Assembly: GCF_003323745.1 (NCBI RefSeq)
Contig: NZ_QOIL01000022.1
Span: forward strand, 62,001-126,000
Direction of reading: 5' to 3'
DNA from: Sphaerisporangium album
Lineage (GTDB): Bacteria > Actinomycetota > Actinomycetes > Streptosporangiales > Streptosporangiaceae
Length of the DNA stretch: 64,000 nucleotides
The position numbers and the translations under genes are program-made. The notes under the pieces were generated by a model. The model was not told where the DNA came from and did no database searches. It worked only from the letters and a program-made list of their open reading frames with translations. The stretch's first letter is position 1. Every line of letters starts with the position of its first letter. Positions 26,484-33,733 of the stretch are shown here, in pieces.

Positions 26484-28688
26484 TCACCGCCGGACCAGCA
26501 GGCCGCTGCCGGCGAGGGCCTCAAGGACGCGCGTGCGGGTCGCGGCCGCGACCCCGGGCAGCGCCTCGGCCTCGGGGACGGGCCTGCGTCCGGCGCGCAG
26601 CCGGCTCGCGATGCGCGGGTCGAGCCGGACGATCCGACCGGCGCGCAGATCGACCGCGTACCACTGCCCGCCTTCGACCGGCCCGGCCACGAGCACGGTG
26701 TCCGGCGCGAGCGCGACCGTCGTACCGGCCGGCGCCTCAGTGCCCGCCGGGGCGGTCACGACCTCAGTGCCCGCCGGGGCGGTCGCGGCCCCGGGGCGAG
26801 CCGTGGCGGTCACTACCTCGGGGTCCGCCGTGGCCGTCGCGGCGTTGACGCCATTGACGCCGTGCGCACCTTCCGCGTCGTTCGTGCCGTTAGGGCCGCT
26901 GCCTCCATTCGAGGCGCTCACGACGTCGACGTCGTTGGTGCCGTTCGCCGCACCGGGCACGGTCGCCTCCAGGGGCGGGTCCGCGACCAGGTACGCCGCC
27001 GCCACGCGGGCCGGGATGAGCACGCCGTCGCGGGCGAGGGCGGGGCCGATCTCGGCCACCAGATCCTGGACCTGCTCGCGGCTCAGTGTGCCGTCCGCGC
27101 GGAAGGCGCGGTGGCGCGCGAGGTCGAGGGCGGACGGAAGCCGGTCCACTCCCGTGCCTCCCCACCGGGGGTCGAGCCAGTGCGCGGGCCAGTCGAACGG
27201 ACGCAGCCCGGCGATGCGGTCGACGGGAGCGTCAGGAGCCGCGAGGGCGGCGACGGCGGCGCGCGAACGGTCCGCCGAGATGCCCGGCGCGCCCAGCCAC
27301 AGCTCGGCGAGCACCGTGATCCCGGCCGCGCGCAGGGTGCCGAGGGCGGCGCGCGCCTTCTCCGCGGGCCACACCGACCCCCCGCGGCCGACGAACTCCT
27401 CGTCGGCGGCGCACAGTCCGAGCACGGCCGTCAGGCAACCGGAGGCGATCAGCTCGCCGGGCGCCTCCACGGCCGCGCGCAGGCTCACCCGGCCCGCCCA
27501 TGGCCCCGGCGGCACGGGATCCCCCGCCCGCTCCCGCCAGCGGACCCTCGGCTCCTCGGCCCGGAACTCCGCGACCTGGGACCCCGTGAGCTGGGACCCC
27601 ACGACCTGGGAATCTGTGGCCTGGGACGAGGTCCGTGGCGGCCCGGAACTCCCGGCGCCCGCCCGCACTCCTTGTCTCAGGCCGGTTTCCGTCAGGGCGG
27701 CGGCCTCCGGCAGGCCGACGACCCTCCAGTAGAGAGGCGCCGGAGGGTTCGCCAGGTGGGCGTGGCGCAGGGGCTCCAGGCGGCTCAGTACGGGCCAGTT
27801 CTGGCGGGCGTAGCGGCCGGTCACGCGGATCGGGCCGGGGAGGCGGGCGGCGAGGGTGAGCACGGCGGGAAGCTGCTGGTCGCGTTCGAGGATCAGCCAG
27901 ACGTCGTCGCCGGGGGTGACGGAGGCCAGGGTCTCCTCCAGCTCCGCGTCGTACGGGGCCGGGCCGAGAGCCGCGCGCAGCGCCGAGGCGGAGTCCTCCG
28001 TGGTCCCGTCCCGGAGCTCCAGGTCGTCGAGGACGAGGTCGACCGCCGAGCCCGGGTGCCCCTCGGTGACGGCCGGGACCAGCAGCGCGGCGGCGCGCAG
28101 CCGCGCCATCGGCCCGGCCGGATCGGCCAGCACCGCCACCCCGGCCCGCAACCGCACGACGCGCTCGCCGTCACCCGCGGACCCGGCGGACCCACCACCA
28201 TCGCCTGTGCGGGAGGTGCCCTCGACGTGACCGGCATGGGCGGAGCCGTCGGGGGTGCTCGTGGGCTCGCCGGACGCCAGGACAGGGGCCGTGGCGAGTA
28301 CGCGCGCGACAAAGCGGCGACCCGGGTCGAGCACGCGGTGCGGGCCCGCCGTCCACTCGGGGACCAGCGTGACGTCCCCGAGCGGTGGCACGATGACCAC
28401 CGTCGCCGGCGTCACGATGCCGCCAGAACCGGCGGTCTGTTCGTCCGGGACGGCGTCCGAGCCCGCGCACGACCGCGGCACATCCGGTCCCGCGCTCGCC
28501 CCCGTCCCACTTTCGTCCGATTCCGCGCTCTCCAGCGCTGCGGCGCTGACGTCCGGTTCCGCGCTCTCCAGCCCTGCGCCGACGTCCACGGCCGGGCGCT
28601 CCGCCATGGTGGCCGGGCGTGCGGGTGAGGGGCGGCTCCCGGGGTGCGGGTCGTCCGGTGACGTCGGGGGTGTCTGGTCGTCTGTCAT
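26484..28688 (-). CDS. radical-SAM-like protein without Fe-S cysteines, with C-terminal RRE/PqqD-like domain
   Basis: 734 residues from the ATG at 28688, which overlaps the stop of LanB-like protein 3; the frame extends further upstream only through that gene. The N-terminal 60 residues are acidic and low in complexity. A later region, VRWRERAGDP...GRVSLRAAVEAP, then AALGTLRAAGITVLAELWLGAPG and DRIAGLRPFDWPAHW, recalls the TIM barrel of radical SAM/B12-type enzymes, but no CxxxCxxC cluster motif exists anywhere. The last 80 residues (QWYAVDLRAGRIVRLDPRIA...VLEALAGSGLLVRR) look like a winged-helix PqqD-like RiPP recognition element. Asn/Gly and Ala/Pro/Thr repeat inserts interrupt it. I infer a peptide-binding scaffold rather than an active radical enzyme; confidence in the radical SAM relation is modest. 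Confidence 0.65.
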   Translation of the reverse strand: MTDDQTPPTSPDDPHPGSRPSPARPATMAERPAVDVGAGLESAEPDVSAAALESAESDESGTGASAGPDVPRSCAGSDAVPDEQTAGSGGIVTPATVVIVPPLGDVTLVPEWTAGPHRVLDPGRRFVARVLATAPVLASGEPTSTPDGSAHAGHVEGTSRTGDGGGSAGSAGDGERVVRLRAGVAVLADPAGPMARLRAAALLVPAVTEGHPGSAVDLVLDDLELRDGTTEDSASALRAALGPAPYDAELEETLASVTPGDDVWLILERDQQLPAVLTLAARLPGPIRVTGRYARQNWPVLSRLEPLRHAHLANPPAPLYWRVVGLPEAAALTETGLRQGVRAGAGSSGPPRTSSQATDSQVVGSQLTGSQVAEFRAEEPRVRWRERAGDPVPPGPWAGRVSLRAAVEAPGELIASGCLTAVLGLCAADEEFVGRGGSVWPAEKARAALGTLRAAGITVLAELWLGAPGISADRSRAAVAALAAPDAPVDRIAGLRPFDWPAHWLDPRWGGTGVDRLPSALDLARHRAFRADGTLSREQVQDLVAEIGPALARDGVLIPARVAAAYLVADPPLEATVPGAANGTNDVDVVSASNGGSGPNGTNDAEGAHGVNGVNAATATADPEVVTATARPGAATAPAGTEVVTAPAGTEAPAGTTVALAPDTVLVAGPVEGGQWYAVDLRAGRIVRLDPRIASRLRAGRRPVPEAEALPGVAAATRTRVLEALAGSGLLVRR
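26735..26784. repeat. 27-bp in-frame direct repeat in the RRE protein gene
   Basis: The block CTCAGTGCCCGCCGGGGCGG occurs twice with a 27-base period, encoding the repeated TAPAGTE motif of a linker just before the RRE-like domain. Confidence 0.75.
27572..27630. repeat. 15-bp minisatellite in the RRE protein gene
   Basis: Four degenerate 15-base units built on GACCTGGGACCCCGT encode the pentapeptide series SQATD, SQVVG, SQLTG, SQVAE. This is a recent-looking linker expansion between two conserved regions of the protein. Confidence 0.75.
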
Positions 28689-31090
28689 GGTCGGGCCTGG
28701 ACGCGGCCGACGAGGGCCACGCGGAACTCGCTGGTGTGGTGGCCGTCCGAGCGGTGGAGCCAGAGCCGGCCAGGGCCGGGGAGCATCTCGGACACCGCCA
28801 GCGGGCCGGCCGCCGCGAGCAGGCGCAGCTGCTCCTGGGCCTGGGGAACGTCGAGGTCGAGGTACACCGGCTTGGTCTCGGTGGGGCTGAGCGCGAAGAC
28901 GTGCCTCGGCCAGCCGCGGCGCTCGCGCTCGGTGACGACCGCGCGGAACAGCTCCAGCCGTCCCTCGGCCGCGATGATCCCGGCCAGCGCCCCGGCGGGC
29001 AGGTCCCAGCGCTCCCGCTGGACGACGAGGTCGCCGAGCACCAGCCGCGGGGTGTGCCCGCCGGTGCGCAGCCGGGGGAAGTCCACCGGGACGGGGGCGA
29101 AGACGCGCAGGTGAGGGTGGTCGTCCTCGCCGACGTACAGCGAGATCGGCCCGTGCGGCGAGACGAGCTCGGGCTCGCCGTCGCGAAGCACCGCCCGCAG
29201 GTCGCCCACGGCCAGCCGCCGCTCGGAGCCGACGCCCGCGCGCCCGGCGACCTCGATGAAGCGGCCGGGGTAGGCCTCGCCGACCAGGCCCTTGTGCTGG
29301 CGGCGGTGCAGGACGGTCGCGGCGCGCGCGGTCCCGCCCCACACGTCCAGGACGGGGGCGATGTCGGCGGCGAGCCGGGCGGGGTCGGGCGCGAAGACGC
29401 CCTGGAGGCCCCAGGCGAAGACGTACGGGTGGATCTCGCCGAGCACGAGCGGCGCGTCGTCGTCCCCCTGGACCATGACGTCCGGGCTGACGAAGAAGGA
29501 GCCCTCGGGCGGGTCGGCGAGGTCCTCGATCTCGTAGGGCGCGAGGTGGGCCACGCGCCCGTCGGAGGCGGTGAGGAAGCGGTCGAGCAGCGTGGTGCGC
29601 CACCGGCCCCAGACGTCGAGCACCGGCTCGAACGCCCCCTGGCTGAGGCGGGCGGCGAGGGCGTCGGCGAAGTCCAGGAACGGCATCGAGCCGCCGCCCT
29701 CGGCCAGCACCTCGGCGGCGATGGCGCGCAGCCCGTCGCGCTGGATCCGGCCTCCGGTGAGGCCGAGCCGCAGCACCGGGTCCAGGGCGTTCTCGACGCG
29801 CCGGGCGACGGCGGCGGGCCAGATCAGCGGCTCGTCGTCGGCGCGGCAGTCCTCGAACAGGATGAAGCGGTCGGCGTAGGTGCGGCCCTGGTTGCGCCGG
29901 GCGGGCACCCCCGTGACGGACTCGAACAGCTCCTCGGCGGCGGCGAGGAGCTTGGTGCGCCGCGGGACGGCGGTCTCCTCGGCGAAGCGCTCCAGCAGCG
30001 TGCCCATGTCGGCGGCGGCGGACGTGAAGCGCCGCGCCTCGGGCACGTCGGGCAGGCGGGACACGACGTCGCGCAGCGGGTGGACGGTGGTGGAGCTGGG
30101 TTCGAGGTCGCGGCGCAGCAGCAGCGCGCGTTCCAGGGCGCCGATCCGGCGCGCGGTCTCCTCGGGCGAGAGGCCGAGCTCGGCGGCGAGCTGTGCCGGG
30201 GCGCGGGTGCCGTCGGCGGCGCGTAGCAGCGCGACCGCGGTGGCGTCCAGCTCGACGGGCGGGCGGCCGGGGATGGTCGCCCGCGTGTCCTCGATCACCG
30301 CGACGGGCAGGCGTCGCGGCGGCAGGTGGCGGCGGATGGCGGGGACGGCCGCGGCCGCCTTGCCCCAGGCCGCGGCCGCCCAGAACGCGAAGAACGCCTC
30401 CCGGTGGACGACCCCGGCAGGCGTCTCGGGGCCGCGGCCGACGGCGTCCGCCTCGGCGTCCACGCGGCCGAAGCAGATGGGGCCGAAGAAGCTGGTGGTC
30501 TCGTTCTTGGCGGCGAGCCGCTGGAGGAACGCGTAGACGCGGCGTTCCAGCGCGCGGTCCCGCGCCGTGCGGGCGCCGTCGGAGTTCCCGTCTCCGCGCA
30601 GGTCCCTGCGCAGCAGGGTTTCCAGGAAGTCGGGCGAGAGGAGGAAGATCGCCTCCCGGACGTCGGCGCGTCCGGTGAGGGCGAGCAGCCGGGCCGCCGC
30701 CTCGGGCTCCTCCTCGCCGAGGAGCTTCCCGGCGAGGGCGGTCTCGCGGTCGGCGGCGTCCAGCGCGGCCGTCCAGGCCATGTGCGCGGCCGCGAGCGCC
30801 GGCGACCAGTCGCCCACCGGCAGCTCGGCGCGGGTACGCCGGCCGAGCCGGCTCCGCAGCCGGGACAGGGCGCGCAGAGACGCCTTGTCACCGGCCTCGC
30901 GGAGCCGGGTCACCTCGGCCGGGATCGCCTGTCCCAGCAGTTCGGAGCGGACCGCCTCGGCGCATTCGTCCCACTTGTGGGCCTCACGCAGCGCGGCCGC
31001 GGTGCGGGGGCAGCCGAGGCCGGCGATCAGGCTCAAGGCGAACCCCGCGCGCCGCAGCACGAAGGAGTCCAGCATCCGGAACACGGTCAT
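28685..31090 (-). CDS. LanB-like protein 3 (putative peptide aminoacyl-tRNA ligase)
   Basis: 801 residues. It has the complete family series: LDSFVLRRAGFALSLI at the N terminus, YAFLQRLAAKNETTSFFGP near 200, PARRNQGRTYADRFILFED near 400, VLHRRQHKGLVGEAYPGRF, HTPRLVLGDLVVQRERWDL and SEMLPGPGRLWLHRSDGHHTSEFR at the end. The ATG at 31090 overlaps the stop of the helical-repeat gene (ATGA). It is the first LanB-like gene read after the scaffold peptide in the leftward arm, so it is a candidate for the first extension step (inference). No elimination domain is present. Confidence 0.86.
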   Translation of the reverse strand: MTVFRMLDSFVLRRAGFALSLIAGLGCPRTAAALREAHKWDECAEAVRSELLGQAIPAEVTRLREAGDKASLRALSRLRSRLGRRTRAELPVGDWSPALAAAHMAWTAALDAADRETALAGKLLGEEEPEAAARLLALTGRADVREAIFLLSPDFLETLLRRDLRGDGNSDGARTARDRALERRVYAFLQRLAAKNETTSFFGPICFGRVDAEADAVGRGPETPAGVVHREAFFAFWAAAAWGKAAAAVPAIRRHLPPRRLPVAVIEDTRATIPGRPPVELDATAVALLRAADGTRAPAQLAAELGLSPEETARRIGALERALLLRRDLEPSSTTVHPLRDVVSRLPDVPEARRFTSAAADMGTLLERFAEETAVPRRTKLLAAAEELFESVTGVPARRNQGRTYADRFILFEDCRADDEPLIWPAAVARRVENALDPVLRLGLTGGRIQRDGLRAIAAEVLAEGGGSMPFLDFADALAARLSQGAFEPVLDVWGRWRTTLLDRFLTASDGRVAHLAPYEIEDLADPPEGSFFVSPDVMVQGDDDAPLVLGEIHPYVFAWGLQGVFAPDPARLAADIAPVLDVWGGTARAATVLHRRQHKGLVGEAYPGRFIEVAGRAGVGSERRLAVGDLRAVLRDGEPELVSPHGPISLYVGEDDHPHLRVFAPVPVDFPRLRTGGHTPRLVLGDLVVQRERWDLPAGALAGIIAAEGRLELFRAVVTERERRGWPRHVFALSPTETKPVYLDLDVPQAQEQLRLLAAAGPLAVSEMLPGPGRLWLHRSDGHHTSEFRVALVGRVQARP

Positions 31091-32979
31091 GCCGACGGGG
31101 CCAGGTCGAGCGCGATGAGCCGGAACGGACGGTTCAGTTTGGATGTGGGCTTGGGCAGAGCGGCCGGCAGGGCGGCGTCGTCGCCCCCCGCGGCCGCGTC
31201 CAGCGCGGCGATCAGCTTGGCGGCCTCCGGGCGGAAGGCGAGGCTGCGGGAGGCGAGCTCCTTGACGTCCGCGCCGGGCGCCTCGCCGGCCGCGAGCGCG
31301 CGTCCCGTCTTGGCCAGCGCCAGGTAGTACGGGTCGCCCATGACGACCGCCGCGGCCTCGGCGCGCTCGTACCACTCGGCGGCGCGGTCGAGCTCGCCCT
31401 GGCCGAGCAGCATGCCGCCCACCTCGGTGGCGACGATCTGCTGATGGAAATGGTCGTCCAGCTTGCACGCCAGGTCGTACACCGAGTGGAAGCCGATGAG
31501 CGCGTGGTCGGCGTCCCCGGACAGGTAGCTGAGCCCGGCCGCGCGGTAGTGGTGGTGCTTGAAGAAGCTGTCGCCCCAGTTCGAGCTGATCTTCGCGAAG
31601 TGGTCCCAGGTCGCGGACGCCAGCTCGTACTTCTTGCCCATCTCCTGCAGCACGCTGATGTTGGAGATCAGGTTGATCTTGAGGTGGGTGGCGTCGGCGG
31701 AGTGCAGCTTGGAGATGAGCCCCACGGCCAGCTTCTCCTCGCGCATGGCCTGCGGGTACTCTTTGGCGCGCACGTGGGCGAGCGCCCGCACGTTGCGCAG
31801 CCAGGCCTGCTCCACGGACGAGACCGGGCTGGGCACCTTGGCCAGCTCGGCGAGGCCGTGCTCGATGTCGGCGATGCCCTCCTCCAGCGTGCCCGTCCTC
31901 TTGACGGCGAGCAGCGCGCGCAGCAGCAGGATGCGGGCCTCGCTGACCGCGTCGGGGGCCTCGGCGAGCGCGCGGCCGAACTCCTCGCGGGCGCCTTCGA
32001 GGTCCTGGACGAGCGCGCGGACGACGCCGACGCAGCGCAGCGCGAGCGCGCGCAGGTGCGCGGGGGACTCGGCGACCTCGGCGTAGATGCCGATGGCGGG
32101 GGTGCCGTCGCCGGGGTCCATGGCGGCGAAGTGCTCGGCGACCCGCGCGGTGTCGAGGGCCGGGGCCGCGTCGAGCCGCTCCAGAAGCAGCTCGGCGGCG
32201 AGGATTCCCCCCTCGTAGTTGGCGTTGAAGAAGCAGGAGCGGATCGCCAGCAGCGCGGCGGCGACGGCCCGCTCGTGCTCGACGTCGGGGGCCTCGAATG
32301 CCTCGGTGAGCTGGCGGTGCTCGGCGACGTCCTGTGCGACGGGCCCGGCGAGCGTGCCGGGGGTGTAGGCGCCCGGACGGGCGGCGGGGGCCGCGTCCAG
32401 GCCGAGCCTGTCCAGGACGGCGGCCAGCGTGCGGCGGCGGATGTCGCCGGCCAGCGCGGACGGCCGCGTCGAGTCGGGGGCGAGGTCGGCGAGCATCACC
32501 CGCACCCCGGCGGGCGGCGCGCTCAACGTGAGCCGCTCGACCAGGCGGGGCAGGGCGCGCAGGCTGACGATGTCGGCGTGCCCGACGCCGCGCAGCAGCA
32601 GGGGACGCCCGGTGGCGACCAGCGCGGCGGCGATCGCCTCCGCGGCGGTGTCCAGCACCCGGAACACCTGCTCGGACTCGGCGTGCAGGCGCCGCTCGGA
32701 CGGGGTGCCGGCGAGGTCGGCCAGCAGCGGCGCGTCCGGGAAGGTGCCGGGGAACAGCCAGTTCCACTCGGGCCTGCGGCGCCGCGCGACCTCGTCCACC
32801 GTTTCGGGGACGAGGTCGGCCAGCGCGGCGATCACGGCCCGCAGGGACGAGAACGCGACGGGAAGCCGGGTGCCGACGTCCACGGCGACGGGCGCCGGGC
32901 CGGCCGGCGGAGACGACGGGTCATCGGCATGGATCACTACCGTGTCCTGCGGCAACTCCACCAGTGTGTTCGCGGCCAT
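31087..32979 (-). CDS. helical-repeat (TPR-like) protein of the scaffold operon
   Basis: About 630 residues. The second half is a chain of helix pairs such as ALRCVGVVRALVQDLEGAREEFGRAL, VEQAWLRNVRALAHVRAKEYPQAMREEKLAV and YLALAKTGRALAAGEAP, which read as tetratricopeptide-type repeats. The first half (SESEQVFRVLDTAAEAIAAAL, PLLLRGVGHADIVSLRALPRL) recalls AAA-like regulatory ATPases, but I find no Walker A motif. The start is uncertain: ATG 32979, GTG 32985 or TTG 32988, with GGGAG upstream. It lies 73 bases after the peptide gene. It may bring scaffold peptide, tRNA or ligases together; nothing in the sequence proves this. Confidence 0.68.
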   Translation of the reverse strand: MAANTLVELPQDTVVIHADDPSSPPAGPAPVAVDVGTRLPVAFSSLRAVIAALADLVPETVDEVARRRRPEWNWLFPGTFPDAPLLADLAGTPSERRLHAESEQVFRVLDTAAEAIAAALVATGRPLLLRGVGHADIVSLRALPRLVERLTLSAPPAGVRVMLADLAPDSTRPSALAGDIRRRTLAAVLDRLGLDAAPAARPGAYTPGTLAGPVAQDVAEHRQLTEAFEAPDVEHERAVAAALLAIRSCFFNANYEGGILAAELLLERLDAAPALDTARVAEHFAAMDPGDGTPAIGIYAEVAESPAHLRALALRCVGVVRALVQDLEGAREEFGRALAEAPDAVSEARILLLRALLAVKRTGTLEEGIADIEHGLAELAKVPSPVSSVEQAWLRNVRALAHVRAKEYPQAMREEKLAVGLISKLHSADATHLKINLISNISVLQEMGKKYELASATWDHFAKISSNWGDSFFKHHHYRAAGLSYLSGDADHALIGFHSVYDLACKLDDHFHQQIVATEVGGMLLGQGELDRAAEWYERAEAAAVVMGDPYYLALAKTGRALAAGEAPGADVKELASRSLAFRPEAAKLIAALDAAAGGDDAALPAALPKPTSKLNRPFRLIALDLAPSA

Positions 32980-33052
32980 TCGCACCAAGCTCCCATCGAT
33001 CCCGTCGGATTGGTTGTGTTAAGGGAATCCGCTGCCGCCCGGCTGACGGGCG

Positions 33053-33187
33053 TCAGGCGAGGGGGGCGATGCGGTTCTCGATCTCTTCGAGCAGGAACTC
33101 CATGTCGTCGAGGTCGCCGAGCTCCTCGCCGTCGTCGTACTCGTTCTCCTCCGCCGCGGGCTCCGCGACGATCTCTTCGTCGGCCAT
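33053..33187 (-). CDS. 44-residue acidic scaffold (precursor) peptide
   Basis: ATG 33187 with GAGGAG seven bases upstream, 44 codons, TGA at 33053. The product is very acidic (18 Asp/Glu), contains no Ser, Thr or Cys, and ends LLEEIENRIAPLA. A leader-like segment GDLDDMEFL precedes the end. It sits at the head of the leftward operon and is divergent from the rightward LanB-like operon. Because there is nothing to dehydrate or cyclise, it cannot be a lanthipeptide core; instead it fits a PEARL scaffold whose C-terminal Ala is extended by aminoacyl-tRNA-derived residues. The ends of ammosamide- and Bha-type scaffolds look similar from memory, which I could not check. A small CTGAC/GTCAG hairpin overlaps the stop codon and may limit read-through into the downstream genes. 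Confidence 0.85.
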   Translation of the reverse strand: MADEEIVAEPAAEENEYDDGEELGDLDDMEFLLEEIENRIAPLA

Positions 33188-33733
33188 CCAGGTTCTCCTC
33201 TCGAAAGGCACCCGATGACACGCGAGAACGTGTCACGCGCGCTTTCCTCGTCTCCGCCGTGCCGTACACTCGGCGACCTGGAACGTCCGCGCCGAACCGG
33301 GAGGCACGACGGACACGCGCCGGTGATCACAGAGGTTTCGGCCCTGCTGTCGCGCACCGATCCTGCAACAGCACGAAACCGGTTGTCTTCTTCGGACGTG
33401 CTGAACTTCGCGGGCCCCGCGCGCACGCTGGGAGAAATCCGCGCCCGCCTCGTGAACGGCCGCGCGGCGCGTGGGAAGGCATCTGATCAGGGGCTACTCC
33501 CGGGGACGCCCGCCGGGGCCGTCCTCACCCCGCCGGCGGCCCTGCCCCGCGGGAACCGGTCCGCCGCATACTCGGCATTCTGGAAGATGGCCGATCCGGT
33601 TCCGGTGATTACCTTGAGCGTCGATCCTGTGCCGGTTCGGGAAGGGACGCACGTCGATGCGCATCGCCACCCTCGCAGTGCCCCTTTCCTCCGCCCAGGT
33701 CACCGCCCCTGTCCCGTGCCGACGCGCGGTCTC
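33188..33733. other. divergent control region between the two scaffold-pathway operons
   Basis: This 546-base region separates the leftward peptide gene from the rightward LanB-like gene 4. It is open in the frame of gene 4 but that stretch does not resemble the N terminus of any paralogue, so I treat it as non-coding. It holds the palindrome at 33216-33235; I cannot pick reliable -35/-10 elements for either direction. Confidence 0.5.
33216..33235. promoter_or_regulatory. inverted repeat upstream of the scaffold peptide gene
   Basis: A perfect palindrome TGACACG-6-CGTGTCA ends 29 bases before the peptide ATG, within the expected promoter or leader of the leftward operon. It is a plausible repressor or activator site; no adjacent regulator gene is obvious. 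Confidence 0.45.
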
